A stretch of DNA of 64,000 bases from Duganella aquatilis (GTDB lineage Bacteria > Pseudomonadota > Gammaproteobacteria > Burkholderiales > Burkholderiaceae_D). Below are positions 1-8,391 of this stretch, in pieces; position 1 is the stretch's first letter; every line of letters starts with the position of its first letter. Location of the stretch: contig NZ_WKJL01000014.1 in NCBI RefSeq assembly GCF_009674565.1, forward strand, positions 1-64,000, read 5' to 3'. Below the pieces are notes generated by a model. The model worked only from the letters and a program-made list of their open reading frames with translations, was not told where the DNA came from and ran no database searches. The position numbers and the translations under genes were made by a program.

Positions 1-627
1 GCCAGCGCGGCGGCCGCCATCAGCGCCGCCGGCAGCGGCGTGAGCGCCAGCGCCAACGGCGGCACCTTGACGCTGACCGCCGCCGACGGCCGCGATATCG
101 TGCTGACCGAATCGTCGGCAGGCGCGCTGGCGTCGCTGGGATTGACGCCGGGCGCCAACAAGGGCACGCTGACCGTCACCGAGGCGCCGCGTCCGGGCAG
201 CCACAGCTTGCGGATCGGCGGCGCCAATCCCGCCAAGGCCGGGCTGACCGCCGGTTCGACGGCGGCGGTGGTGATCGGGCCGCCGGACATGCAATTACAG
301 GACGTCTATTCGCCGGGCGAGCCGCCCATGGACTTGTCCACCCACAGCGGCGCCAGCGACGCGCTGGATTACCTCGACGGCAAGCTGGCTGAGGTGGACG
401 GCATCCGCGCCCAGCTGGGCGCGGTCAGCAACCGGCTGACGGCGGCCGCCAGCAACGCCGACAACACGGCGGACAATCTGTCGGCGGCGCGCTCGCGCAT
501 CATGGACACCGACTACGCCAACGAAACAGCGCAGCTGACGCGCAGCGATGTGCTGAGCCAGGCCGGCGCGGCGATCGTGGCCCAGGCCAACGCGCTGCCG
601 AAACAGGTGCTGCAGCTGTTGCGCTAG
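1..627 (+). CDS. Flagellin, C-terminal part (5' end outside window)
   Basis: The frame is open from base 1, so this is the 3' portion of a longer gene; the internal GTG at 40 is not the true start. The last ~85 residues carry the flagellin C-terminal D0/D1 signature: VDGIRAQLGAVSNRLT, then NLSAARSRIMDTDYANETA, then VLSQAGAAIVAQANALP and the terminal QVLQLLR. Flagellin polymerises into the flagellar filament after export by the flagellar type III system. The visible upstream part, rich in Ala, Gly and Thr, would be the variable surface-exposed domain. A nearby TPR-glycosyltransferase (2596-4143) could act on flagellin, but that is only a neighbourhood guess. The family call is secure; total length and copy number cannot be seen. 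Confidence 0.93.
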   Translation, partial: ASAAAAISAAGSGVSASANGGTLTLTAADGRDIVLTESSAGALASLGLTPGANKGTLTVTEAPRPGSHSLRIGGANPAKAGLTAGSTAAVVIGPPDMQLQDVYSPGEPPMDLSTHSGASDALDYLDGKLAEVDGIRAQLGAVSNRLTAAASNADNTADNLSAARSRIMDTDYANETAQLTRSDVLSQAGAAIVAQANALPKQVLQLLR

Positions 628-635
628 GCCGGCCG

Positions 636-1208
636 TCACGCCGCGGGCGCGGACACGCGGCCGACGTGGCCGACGTGGCCGACGTGGTAGCGGTCCATCG
701 CCGCGCCATCCGGCAGCGCGCCGCCGGCCGCCGTGTCGCGCCACAGCGCCAGCCGCGTGATGGTCCACGTCACCGGCTCGAAGCCGATCACCACCGCCAG
801 CGCGCCTTGCGCCAGCGCCTGCCGCGCATATGCCTGTTCCTGTTCGCGCAGTTCGGCCAGCGCCGCATACGGCGCAATCGCCGCGCTGCTGCGCGTCGCC
901 AGACGCGCCGAGCGCACCTCGCGACCCACCGTCGCATGCCAGGGCGTCCAGGTCTTCACCGACGGCCAGCCGAAAGCGCGCGCCACGCCGGCGAACGCCG
1001 GGCTGTTGAGGAAGCCATGCATGGCCTCCTCATCGCGCCACAGGTAGAACGGCGCATAGGTCTTGGCCGGCGTTTCCGCGTGCAGGTAGGCCTTGAACAC
1101 CAGGCCCGGCAAGTCGTCCAGCAGTGGTCCCTTGGCGGCGATGCGTTCGCGCACCACCGCCATGTCGTAGTCGGCCGGCAGCACGAAGCCGTACTGCATG
1201 GCGATCAT
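636..1208 (-). CDS. DUF4865 family protein
   Basis: This 190-residue protein begins MIAMQYGFVLPADYDM and keeps WPSVKTWTPWHA in the middle, which fits the DUF4865 family. Family function is unknown. The chosen ATG at 1208 overlaps the tautomerase stop codon (ATGA), so the two genes are translationally coupled; a longer frame reaching 1259 would run into the tautomerase gene and is not preferred. The C-terminus contains HVGHVGHVGRV, encoded by three copies of a 9-bp repeat (661-687). The arrangement DUF4865, tautomerase and divergent LysR regulator suggests one inducible unit for a small aromatic or carbonyl compound; that is inference. Confidence 0.8.
   Translation of the reverse strand: MIAMQYGFVLPADYDMAVVRERIAAKGPLLDDLPGLVFKAYLHAETPAKTYAPFYLWRDEEAMHGFLNSPAFAGVARAFGWPSVKTWTPWHATVGREVRSARLATRSSAAIAPYAALAELREQEQAYARQALAQGALAVVIGFEPVTWTITRLALWRDTAAGGALPDGAAMDRYHVGHVGHVGRVSAPAA
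661..687. repeat. Three tandem 9-bp repeats in the DUF4865 coding sequence
   Basis: The unit CCGACGTGG occurs three times in a row. It lies inside the C-terminal codons of the minus-strand DUF4865 gene and encodes a repeated Gly-His-Val. The unit is a multiple of three, so slippage would change length without breaking the frame. Confidence 0.9.
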
Positions 1209-1603
1209 GGCTGCGGCGCCAGCAGCGAGGCGGCGGGCAGGCCGCTGCCGAACGACCATTCATCGCCCTGGGCGGTGGAGACGACCACCATCACGTCCTC
1301 CGGCCGCACACCCGGCGACTCGGCCAGCCCGGCCACCAGCCGGCGGTAGAAAGCCTGCTTGACCTCGGTGCTGCGCGGCTTGCCGGTGGTGATCGCGATC
1401 AGCACGAAATCGTCCGAACGCGGGCCGCCGCCGTAGGAGCGGTCGAATAGCATTTCATGCGGCTCGTGCTGGTGGATGAGCTGGAAGCGGTCATTCTTCG
1501 GCACGTTGAAGGCTTCCTCCATTGCGCGTTGCAGGCTGTCGGCCAGCGCACGCAGATACTCGGGCGACTTGCCTTTCAGCAGAGAGATACGGCTCATGGG
1601 CAT
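1205..1603 (-). CDS. Tautomerase family protein
   Basis: This is a 132-residue tautomerase-superfamily protein (Tautomerase_2 type). It starts MPMSRISLLKGKSPEY, which places a proline directly after the initiator Met. In this superfamily Pro1 is the catalytic base once Met is removed. The middle segment FQLIHQHEPHEMLFD and the later GVRPEDVMVVVSTAQGDEW are typical of the family. A strong AAAGGAG ribosome site sits 7 bases upstream of the ATG at 1603. It is first in a two-gene operon with DUF4865 and divergent from a LysR regulator at 1699. The substrate cannot be inferred. Confidence 0.88.
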   Translation of the reverse strand: MPMSRISLLKGKSPEYLRALADSLQRAMEEAFNVPKNDRFQLIHQHEPHEMLFDRSYGGGPRSDDFVLIAITTGKPRSTEVKQAFYRRLVAGLAESPGVRPEDVMVVVSTAQGDEWSFGSGLPAASLLAPQP

Positions 1604-1653
1604 GATGCTGCTCCTTTCGTGATTGACAGGACCAAGATACAGGGCTAATTTGA

Positions 1654-1668
1654 TCCTGAAAATCAGGA
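1654..1668. promoter_or_regulatory. Inverted repeat in the tautomerase/LysR divergent promoter
   Basis: TCCTGA-AAA-TCAGGA is a perfect 6-bp inverted repeat lying between the divergent starts at 1603 and 1699. LysR regulators usually bind such dyads in the region they share with their target, so this is a candidate binding site for the adjacent LysR protein. The assignment is inference from position and symmetry. Confidence 0.45.
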
Positions 1669-1698
1669 ATATTTTGATAAACAGTTCAATAAAATGGG

Positions 1699-2595
1699 AT
1701 GATTATGCGGCGCATCACCTTTGACCTCGACGTGCTGCGCACCTTCGTCACCGGCGTCGACATGGGCAGCTTCGCGCGGGCAGCCGATAAGCTGGGCCGC
1801 TCCACCTCGGCCGTCAGCGCGCAGCTGAAAAAGCTGGAGGACCAGCTTGGCACGCCGGTGCTACGTAAAGAAGGGCGCGGCATGGTCACCACGGCGGCCG
1901 GCGAATCGCTGCTCGGCTATGCGCGCCGGCTGCTGGAACTCAACGATGAAGCGGCCACCGCCGTGCGCGGCGCCGACCTGGCGGGCAGCGTGCGGCTCGG
2001 CATCCAGCAGGACTTCGGCGAGCACGTGCTGACCGAAGTGCTGGGCCGCTTCGTGCGTGTGCATCCGCGCGTGCGCATCGAGGCGCGCGCGGCGCGCAAT
2101 ACCGAACTGATGGAGCTGCTGAACAGCGGCCGCCTGGACCTGGCGCTGGCGTGGGAGGGCGGCGCGGCGACGCCACACGCGGTGGACGTGGGCCGCCTGG
2201 CCATGCGCTGGATCGGCGCCGCCGACGACGCGCGCCTGGCCCCGGCGCTGGCCCATGCCGGCGTGCGGGAACCGCTGCCGTTGGTGGTGATGGATGCGCC
2301 CTGCGTGATGCGCAGCGCCGCCACCCACGCGCTGGACCAGGCCGGCATACCGTGGCGCATCGCCTTCACCAGTCCCGGCCTGTCCGGCGTGTGGGCGGCG
2401 GTGGCGGCGGGGCTGGGCGTGACGGTGCGCACCGCCGTGGGCTTGCCGCCGTCGTTGCGCCTGCTGGAGACGGCGGCGTTGCCGCCGCTGCCCGACATCG
2501 GCCTGCGCCTGTACCGCGCCGAGGCGGCACTGCATCCGCCGGCCCAGCGGCTGCATGACATCGTGCTGCAGGCGCTGGACCTGGCGGCGGCGTAG
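1699..2595 (+). CDS. LysR family transcriptional regulator
   Basis: This 298-residue protein has an N-terminal winged helix-turn-helix (LDVLRTFVTGVDMGSFARAA, then STSAVSAQLKKLEDQLG) followed by a substrate-binding-like effector domain. It is divergent from the tautomerase/DUF4865 operon, the classic LysR arrangement, so it probably controls that operon. ATG 1699 is used; an in-frame ATG at 1705 is possible. Its stop (TAG) directly abuts the convergent stop of the TPR gene. Confidence 0.9.
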   Translation: MIMRRITFDLDVLRTFVTGVDMGSFARAADKLGRSTSAVSAQLKKLEDQLGTPVLRKEGRGMVTTAAGESLLGYARRLLELNDEAATAVRGADLAGSVRLGIQQDFGEHVLTEVLGRFVRVHPRVRIEARAARNTELMELLNSGRLDLALAWEGGAATPHAVDVGRLAMRWIGAADDARLAPALAHAGVREPLPLVVMDAPCVMRSAATHALDQAGIPWRIAFTSPGLSGVWAAVAAGLGVTVRTAVGLPPSLRLLETAALPPLPDIGLRLYRAEAALHPPAQRLHDIVLQALDLAAA

Positions 2596-4143
2596 CTAGC
2601 GCAATTGCGCCAGCGCTGCGGCGACGCGGTCCATGACCTCGTCCCAATCGCCGTCGCGGCGCTGGCGGAACAGCCGCATGGAGGGATACCATGGGCTGTC
2701 TTCCCGCTCCAGCATCCAGCGCCAGTCTGGCGCGAACGGCAGCAGCAGCCACACCGGCTTGCCCATGGCCCCGGCCAGATGGGCGATGGCGGTATCGATG
2801 CAGATCACCAGGTCCAGTTGCGCCACCAGCGCGGCCGTCTCGGCGAAGTCGGTCTGCGCATCGGCATGGCTGCGCAGCGCCGGCGTGCGTGCCAGCAGCA
2901 GCCGCTCCGCCGCGCGTAGGTCGCGCTGCAACGAAATAAACTCATGGTCAGGCGTCAGCAGGCGGCACAGTTGCGCCAGCGGTATCGAGCGCTGGCGGTC
3001 GTTGTCGTGTTTCGGATTGCCGGCCCAGGCCAGGCCGACGCGCGGCCGTGCGCGCGCGCCGAGCCGCGCCTGCCATTGCGCGCTGCGGGCGGCGTCGGCC
3101 TGCACGTAGGGGGCGTCGGCCGCAAGGTTGCCGCGCATGGCGCCGAGGGCCAACGGCAAACTCAGCATGGGGATATGGCAGTCGTATGCCGGCAGCGGCG
3201 TCGTGTCGGCCTGCACCTCGGCGTGGCGCGAGCCGGCCAGCAGCGGCAACAGCGCCGGCTGCACCCGCAGGATCACGCGCGCGCCGTGCGCCGCCAGCTG
3301 CGGCAGGTAGCGCGCCATGTGCAGGGTGTCGCCGAAGCCCTGTTCGGCGTCCACCAGCAGCGTCTGACCGGCCAGCGGGGTGTCGCCCAGCCAGCGCGGT
3401 TGCGCGGCGTGCCGGCTCTGGAAGGCCGGCTTGCGGCAGCGCCATTCGTACTGTGGCAGGCCCTGCTGGAAATCGCCCGCCAGCAGGCGGCACAGGCTTT
3501 GCGCGAAGTGCGCATCGATCATGTCCGGCTGCAGCGCCAGCGCGGCGTCGTAGCTGCGCAGCGCTTCGCCGAGGCGATTTTGCAGCTGCAGCGCGTTGCC
3601 CTGGTTGTACCAGGCCAGCGCCGAATCGGGCTGCAGCTGCAGCGCGCGCTCCAGGCACAGCAGCGCCTCGTCGCCGCGTCGCAGCTCGACCAGCGCATAG
3701 CCCATGTTATTCCATGCGGTGGCGTTGTCGCGGTTGAGGCGCAGCGCGTGTTCCAGCAAAGGCAGCGCTTCCTGCGGCCGCTTGAGATCGGCCGACAGCA
3801 GCGCGGCGGCATTTTCCAGCGCCAGTTGATGGTCGGGCGCCAGCGCCAGCGCCTGCTGGATCGCCAGCAGCGCTTCCTCGTGACGGCCCAGCTTTTGCAA
3901 CACCGCCGACAGGTGCACCTGCGCCAGCGCGTCCTGCGGCTGGATGGCGATGGCCTGCCGGATCAGCTTGTGCGCGGACGGCAGGTTGCCGGTCTGGAGC
4001 GAATACACGCCCAGCATGTGCAGCGCGTCGAAGTGCTGCGGCTCGGCGCGGATGATCTGCAGGTACAGCGCGGCGGCGGCGTCGAGCTCGCCGCGCGCAT
4101 GCAGCGCGATGGCCTGCGCCAGCATGTCGTTGGACGCCGTCAT
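2596..4143 (-). CDS. TPR-repeat protein with C-terminal GT9-like glycosyltransferase domain
   Basis: The 515-residue protein has two halves. Residues ~1-230 are a run of about six tetratricopeptide repeats, for example AWYNQGNALQLQNRLGEALR. Residues ~260-515 resemble ADP-heptose-type glycosyltransferases, with VDAEQGFGDTLHMARYLPQL, GLAWAGNPKHDNDRQRSIPL and DLVICIDTAIAHLAGAMGKP. Proteins of this build often sit in surface or flagellar glycosylation loci, and a flagellin gene lies about 2 kb away; a role in flagellin glycosylation is inference. The ATG at 4143 overlaps the M28 peptidase stop (ATGA), so it is translated as the second gene of that operon. Confidence 0.82.
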   Translation of the reverse strand: MTASNDMLAQAIALHARGELDAAAALYLQIIRAEPQHFDALHMLGVYSLQTGNLPSAHKLIRQAIAIQPQDALAQVHLSAVLQKLGRHEEALLAIQQALALAPDHQLALENAAALLSADLKRPQEALPLLEHALRLNRDNATAWNNMGYALVELRRGDEALLCLERALQLQPDSALAWYNQGNALQLQNRLGEALRSYDAALALQPDMIDAHFAQSLCRLLAGDFQQGLPQYEWRCRKPAFQSRHAAQPRWLGDTPLAGQTLLVDAEQGFGDTLHMARYLPQLAAHGARVILRVQPALLPLLAGSRHAEVQADTTPLPAYDCHIPMLSLPLALGAMRGNLAADAPYVQADAARSAQWQARLGARARPRVGLAWAGNPKHDNDRQRSIPLAQLCRLLTPDHEFISLQRDLRAAERLLLARTPALRSHADAQTDFAETAALVAQLDLVICIDTAIAHLAGAMGKPVWLLLPFAPDWRWMLEREDSPWYPSMRLFRQRRDGDWDEVMDRVAAALAQLR

Positions 4144-5375
4144 TTTGCCTTGATGCGCAGGCCGGCCAGTTGCGCCACGCCCGACAGGGTGGTCTGCGCC
4201 GCGTTCAGGCCCAGCAGGAAGTCCTTGTCGGAATAGGTGTCATAGTTGTCGGTCGGCTGGTGCCAGTTGGGATTCCAGCCGGCGCCGATCTGCTGGCCGC
4301 GCTCGTTCTCGCGCAGCGAGATCGACGGCACCAGATTCATGAACGGCGTCGAATCCGTGTTGGTCATGTGGAAGCCGACGGCGGCCGGGTAGTTGGTGGC
4401 GTACTTGTCGTTGGCGGCGCGGAAGGCCCAGGCCAGCCTGGCCGATCCCTCGGCCTGCGTCGACACCGACTGGTACTCGATGTTGACGTCGGCCTCCAGC
4501 CGCTGCTCGGGCGGCGATACGTAGACGGTCTTGCCGCTGGCGTCCTGCTGCGGAATCGGCATGCCATGGTCGTACATCATCATGTCGTGCTGGATCATGC
4601 CCAGCCACTTCGGCTCCGGATACTTGCCCGAGCCTTTAGGCGCTTCGACGCCCTGCAAATCCTTGCGCTGTTCGACATAGGCGGCCGCGCCGTTCAGGCC
4701 GGTTTCCTCGTTGTTCCACAGGATGAAGCGGATCGAACGGTCGGTCTCCACGCCCGGCATGCTGAAGATGCGCGCCAGCTCCATCACCAGCGCGGTGCCG
4801 GAGCCGTCGTCGTTGGCCGCTTCGCCGAAGCCGATGCCGTCCATGTGGGCGCTGACGATATACATCTCTTCCGGATGGGTCTGGCCGACCTTGGTGCAGT
4901 AGACGTTTTCGCGCAGCGAGGTGCCGACCGGGGTTTGTTCCGCATTCAGTGCGCGCAGGCGCTGGTCCGGCTGGCGCATCGGGTCGGTATTGACGCCGGT
5001 GGGGATGCGGTTGCCGAACAGCGTGCTGCCGCCCTGGCCTGGCGGGCCGCCGGCGCCGCCGCTTGGCAAGCCGGCCGCGCGGCGCGGCGCCGGCGTGCCG
5101 GGCGCCGGCTGGGTGAACTGGTATTGCAGGCGTTCCGTATTGGTGCAGCCGTAGGACTTCAGCTGCGCCTCGATCCAGTCGAGGGCGTCGCGGTTGCGTT
5201 GCGTGCCCTGGCGGCGGTCGCCGAATTTGGTCAGGCTCTTGATGGTGGCCTTGTATTTTTCCAGTTCCAGCTGCTTGACCAGCACGGCGATCGGATCGGT
5301 GGGCGCCGCTTCCTGGGCGAAGGCCAGCGGGGCAGCAAAAGCCAGCGCCAGGCTCAAACATGCAACTACTTTCAT
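4140..5375 (-). CDS. Secreted M28 family metallopeptidase
   Basis: The start at 5375 gives a clean signal peptide (MKVVACLSLALAFAAPLAFA, residues 1-20) and an AAGGA ribosome site. The mature protein carries M28 zinc-ligand motifs: SAHMDG around H177, ANDDGSG around D189/D190, and WNNEETGLNG with E223/E224. M28 enzymes are two-zinc aminopeptidases or carboxypeptidases, here predicted periplasmic or secreted. Residues ~90-118 form a Pro/Gly/Ala-rich insert between the N-terminal segment and the catalytic core. A longer open frame upstream (to 6575) runs antisense through the neighbouring gene and is rejected as a start. It is first in an operon with the TPR-glycosyltransferase. Confidence 0.9.
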   Translation of the reverse strand: MKVVACLSLALAFAAPLAFAQEAAPTDPIAVLVKQLELEKYKATIKSLTKFGDRRQGTQRNRDALDWIEAQLKSYGCTNTERLQYQFTQPAPGTPAPRRAAGLPSGGAGGPPGQGGSTLFGNRIPTGVNTDPMRQPDQRLRALNAEQTPVGTSLRENVYCTKVGQTHPEEMYIVSAHMDGIGFGEAANDDGSGTALVMELARIFSMPGVETDRSIRFILWNNEETGLNGAAAYVEQRKDLQGVEAPKGSGKYPEPKWLGMIQHDMMMYDHGMPIPQQDASGKTVYVSPPEQRLEADVNIEYQSVSTQAEGSARLAWAFRAANDKYATNYPAAVGFHMTNTDSTPFMNLVPSISLRENERGQQIGAGWNPNWHQPTDNYDTYSDKDFLLGLNAAQTTLSGVAQLAGLRIKAK

Positions 5376-5549
5376 GGAGCATCCTTTATGGTCTGAAGTG
5401 CCCGGACATTGTGCAGGATTTACAGAAATTTTGTGAAGTAAATCTGTGTAAGCAGGGCAACACACTACGATACAAAACCGCATCTGCCAGCAATTTTTCA
5501 GACAAACACAATTGGGATGATGGCTTAACACCACGACCCCGTGTTTCCC

Positions 5550-7028
5550 ATGAAAATCGCTCTCCCTTCCGTCAAGACCAGCGGGTCGCGCCTTATGCGC
5601 AGCAGCATGTATTTGCTGGGCATCTTCCTGTTCTGCTTCAGCTACTGGCTGCACCGTTCGTTCGGCAAGCCGGATATCGAACAGATCACCTACCACATGA
5701 ATTTCGGCGTCGAGCTGATGAACACGGTGGACCCGGCGGTCACGCACCGCTTCTTCCGCTGGTGCGTGCTGGCGCCCTTGGTCCTGTTTGCGCTGCTGTG
5801 CTACATGGAGCGGCGCGGACGCGGCGTGGTCGCGCGGCGCTCGCAGCGCTGCCGCGCCATCCTGTCGCGCGTGAACAAATGGTTCCCGCTGTTGCTGGTG
5901 TTCAGCGCCACCATGTTCTGGATGTGCGACGTGTCCGCGTTCAAATACCTGACCTCGGACTTCGGCCCGGACTACTTCGCCGCCAACTACGTGCCGCCGC
6001 GCTCGGTGCCGCTGGTGGCGCAGAAGCCGAAGAACCTGATCCTGATTTACGTGGAAAGCCTGGAGCAGGGCTACGCCGAGCGCAAGGTGTTCGGCCACGA
6101 TCTGCTGGCGCCGCTGACCGACCTGCACGGCGCCAGTTTTTCCAGCTATGAACAGGTGCCGGGCACCGGCTGGACCATCGCCGCCGTCGTCGCAACGCAG
6201 TGCGGCGTGCCGCTGGAGCGCGTGACGCTGTTCGATCCGAACACCCAGGGGCAGGTGATCAACAACTTCCTGAAGAACGCAGTCTGCCTGCCGGACCTGC
6301 TGGCCGAGCAGGGCTATCGCAACGTCTTCATGGGCGGCGCCTCGACCAGCTTCGCCGGCAAGGACAAGTTCCTCAACCAGCATCACTACCACGAAGTGTA
6401 CGGCCGCGAGGAATGGATCAAGAGCGGCGTGCCGGAAAGCGCGATGAACGGCTGGGGCCTGTATGACGGCGACCTGTTCAGCCGCGCCAAGACCAAGCTG
6501 CGCGACTTGTCGGCCAGCAAGCAGAAATTCAACCTGACGCTGCTGACGGTCGATACGCACGAACCGGAAGGCCACCTGTCAGCCAGCTGCGCGCGGCGCG
6601 GCTTTGCCGGCTTCGATGGCGTGATCTCGTGCACGGCGGCGGAGGTGGCGGATTTTGTACGCTACGCCAAGGACAACGGCTACCTGGAAGACACCAACAT
6701 CGTCATCCTCGGCGACCACCTGTCGCGCAAGAATCCGCTGACCGAGAAACTGGAAGCGCTGCCCGAACGCACGATCTTCAACAGCTTCATCTCGGCCGAT
6801 GCGCCGGCGCCGAACCGCCAGCAGCTGCTGCACTTCGACCTGATGCCGACCATCCTGGAATTCACCGGTTTCTCGCTGGCGGAGGGCCGCATGGGGCTGG
6901 GCTACAGCGGCTTCAATGCGCATCCGCTGCAGCCGCCCAAGGACCGCTTCACCGACATGGACAAAAGCCTGATGAACCACTCGGACCAGTACATGGCCTT
7001 GTGGTCGGATGCCGAATCGGATCACTAG
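5550..7028 (+). CDS. OpgB/MdoB-like membrane phosphoglycerol transferase (sulfatase fold)
   Basis: This 492-residue protein has about three N-terminal membrane segments (residues ~17-33, 70-88 and 112-130), then a periplasmic alkaline-phosphatase/sulfatase-fold domain. Diagnostic stretches are LILIYVESLEQGY, GTGWTIAAVVATQCGVPLE and NIVILGDHLSRKNPL, matching phosphoglycerol transferase I (OpgB) of osmoregulated periplasmic glucan synthesis. Such enzymes move phosphoglycerol from phosphatidylglycerol onto periplasmic glucans. ATG 5550 is chosen over the GTG at 5541; neither has a convincing ribosome site. It is divergent from the M28 peptidase. Phosphoethanolamine transfer is an alternative. 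Confidence 0.82.
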   Translation: MKIALPSVKTSGSRLMRSSMYLLGIFLFCFSYWLHRSFGKPDIEQITYHMNFGVELMNTVDPAVTHRFFRWCVLAPLVLFALLCYMERRGRGVVARRSQRCRAILSRVNKWFPLLLVFSATMFWMCDVSAFKYLTSDFGPDYFAANYVPPRSVPLVAQKPKNLILIYVESLEQGYAERKVFGHDLLAPLTDLHGASFSSYEQVPGTGWTIAAVVATQCGVPLERVTLFDPNTQGQVINNFLKNAVCLPDLLAEQGYRNVFMGGASTSFAGKDKFLNQHHYHEVYGREEWIKSGVPESAMNGWGLYDGDLFSRAKTKLRDLSASKQKFNLTLLTVDTHEPEGHLSASCARRGFAGFDGVISCTAAEVADFVRYAKDNGYLEDTNIVILGDHLSRKNPLTEKLEALPERTIFNSFISADAPAPNRQQLLHFDLMPTILEFTGFSLAEGRMGLGYSGFNAHPLQPPKDRFTDMDKSLMNHSDQYMALWSDAESDH

Positions 7029-7086
7029 CGCCGCCCGGCCGCGCAAGTTGTCAAGCTTGCGCAAAGCCGCGTAGAATGCACGCAAC

Positions 7087-7160
7087 GCGGGTGTAGTTCA
7101 ATGGTAGAACGGCAGCTTCCCAAGCTTCATACGAGGGTTCGATTCCCTTCACCCGCTCCA
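7087..7160 (+). tRNA. tRNA-Gly (anticodon CCC), with encoded CCA
   Basis: The cloverleaf starts GCGGGTG and ends CACCCGC, with a U discriminator and encoded CCA. The T arm contains GGTTCGATTCC. The anticodon loop at 7117-7123 is TTCCCAA, giving anticodon CCC. The anticodon stem (7112-7116 with 7124-7128) has one C-U mismatch at positions 28/42. The DNA just downstream is AT-richer and holds broken genes, which fits past insertion at this tRNA. Confidence 0.95.
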
Positions 7161-7167
7161 CTTCATC

Positions 7168-7386
7168 TTATTGGAACCTGCTTTTTATTCTAGGGTCGGT
7201 TGGCAACAGCACTTGTCTGTAATCCCCATCGTAGAAGCAGATCAGTTCATCTGGCCGGACTTGCTCCGGTCGCATCCATACATATAGGCCCTGCGTGTGC
7301 ACCACGACACAGTCCTCACAGTCTGCTGGAATGCGTTGACTGGTTAAATAGTCTTCCAGGTCATGCATGAAGCGATCGTTGTTCAT
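7168..7386 (-). CDS. Small hypothetical protein, coupled to the broken JAB-like gene
   Basis: This 72-residue acidic protein (starts MNNDRFMHDLEDYLTSQR) belongs to no family I recognise. A GGGAG ribosome site precedes the ATG at 7386. That ATG overlaps the stop codon of the reconstructed upstream JAB-like frame (stop 7383-7385), so the two were once a coupled pair. A small acidic protein translated behind a putative toxin or enzyme domain is often an immunity protein; here that is only a suggestion. Base composition is more AT-rich than the flanking genes. Confidence 0.55.
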   Translation of the reverse strand: MNNDRFMHDLEDYLTSQRIPADCEDCVVVHTQGLYVWMRPEQVRPDELICFYDGDYRQVLLPTDPRIKSRFQ

Positions 7387-7867
7387 GAGGGCTCCCGTTG
7401 GTAGAGGATATTAAACTTGGCCGCGATCCGCGCCATGATCCTGTGACTGATTTCCCAAGTCCCGTATCGTGGATCTAAGCGGCCGGCTCTGATCTCATGT
7501 GTTACGTCCGCTTTCGCTTGCGGTTCAGCGCGTTTTGTTCCCACAGGATGGCTGGCCGGCTAGGCCAGCCATTTTTAAATCGCATGAAGTGCCGCCAGTC
7601 TGGGCTTACTGCGCGTAATTCGACCAGTTTGCATTCACTGCCCAGTACAATATCTCCAGCAGAGAATGAGTGTCCGCTGGGATGATTGTGACTGAACAGG
7701 GTGCCGTTCACTCTCTGAAGTTCGACTAAGGTAAAACCGACACTTGATTGTAGTCCTTGTTTTGCCAGGATTATCGCGCCTTTGGCATCGAAGAATGCCC
7801 CATGTTCAATTTGTTCATGTCGCACCTGATTTCCCCAGGCTAGGGCCGCAAGTTGCGCAGGAGTCAC
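7383..7867 (-). pseudogene. JAB/RadC-like metallopeptidase-domain fragment, frameshifted
   Basis: The frame open from about 7867 (GTG, no good ribosome site) carries FSHNHPSGHSFSAGDI, the His-x-His...Ser...Asp zinc signature of JAB/RadC-like domains. That frame stops at 7502. In the -1 frame from about 7514 the protein continues as THEIRAGRLDPRYGTWEISH and 43 residues in all, ending in a TGA that overlaps the start of the next ORF. This neat fit suggests one gene broken by a single-base change near 7511-7517. Such domains occur in phage head and polymorphic-toxin proteins; the N-terminal part is missing. It may be a mobile-element scar beside tRNA-Gly. Confidence 0.6.
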
Positions 7868-7912
7868 TCCGCTCGGTGGGCAACGTGGTGTCGCTTTGCT
7901 AGTCTGTATTGC

Positions 7913-8359
7913 TTAACCTTTGCCCGGCGCAGCCTTTACCAGGTTGTTGCGCAGTTTGACGACGGCTTTTTGCAGGACCGGGAATTCTTCGGCGGTCAGG
8001 CCGGTGGCGTCGCGCAGGTTCATGTGCAGGGCGCTTTCGCGCAGGGCGCGGCCTTCGGCGGTCAGGCCGACGCGAACCACGCGCTCGTCGGCGGCGTCGC
8101 GGGCGCGGTGGACGTAGCCCATTGCTTCCAGCTTTTTCAGGATCGGCGTCAGCGTGTTCGATTCCAGGAACAGCTTCTCCCCCAGGCCGCTCACGGTCTG
8201 GTTGTCTTCTTCCCATAAGGCGATGATGGCGATGTACTGCGTGTACGTCAGCCCCAGCTTGTCCAGGATCGGTTTGTACGCCTTGCCGTAGGCCAGGTTG
8301 GCTGAATAAACCGCAAAGCACAGAAAGTCGGCCAGCTGCGGGGTGGTCGGTTTGCCCAT
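7913..8359 (-). CDS. ohrR: OhrR, MarR-family organic hydroperoxide sensor/repressor
   Basis: This 148-residue MarR-type winged-helix protein has the N-terminal sensor cysteine in context FLCFAVYSANLA (C14). In OhrR this Cys is oxidised by organic hydroperoxides, releasing DNA. The recognition helix region is LFLESNTLTPILKKLEAMG. The start at 8359 has an excellent AAGGAGGTG ribosome site; an upstream ATG at 8449 lies in the operator region and is rejected. It is divergent from ohr with two identical operator-like repeats between them, the standard OhrR/Ohr layout. Confidence 0.92.
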   Translation of the reverse strand: MGKPTTPQLADFLCFAVYSANLAYGKAYKPILDKLGLTYTQYIAIIALWEEDNQTVSGLGEKLFLESNTLTPILKKLEAMGYVHRARDAADERVVRVGLTAEGRALRESALHMNLRDATGLTAEEFPVLQKAVVKLRNNLVKAAPGKG

Positions 8360-8391
8360 GGTGCACCTCCTTGTCGATGCGTTGATTATAC

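Noticed and set aside
2944..4236. 430-codon plus-strand ORF opposite the TPR gene
   Set aside because: Composition is Gln/Arg/Val-rich, typical of an antisense shadow of a TPR gene; no motif seen.
4140..6575. N-terminal extension of the M28 peptidase
   Set aside because: The extension is antisense to the OpgB-like gene. A signal peptide and ribosome site fix the start at 5375.
7168..7912. Intact integrative element at tRNA-Gly
   Set aside because: No integrase and no repeat of the tRNA 3' end was found within the window; only fragments remain.
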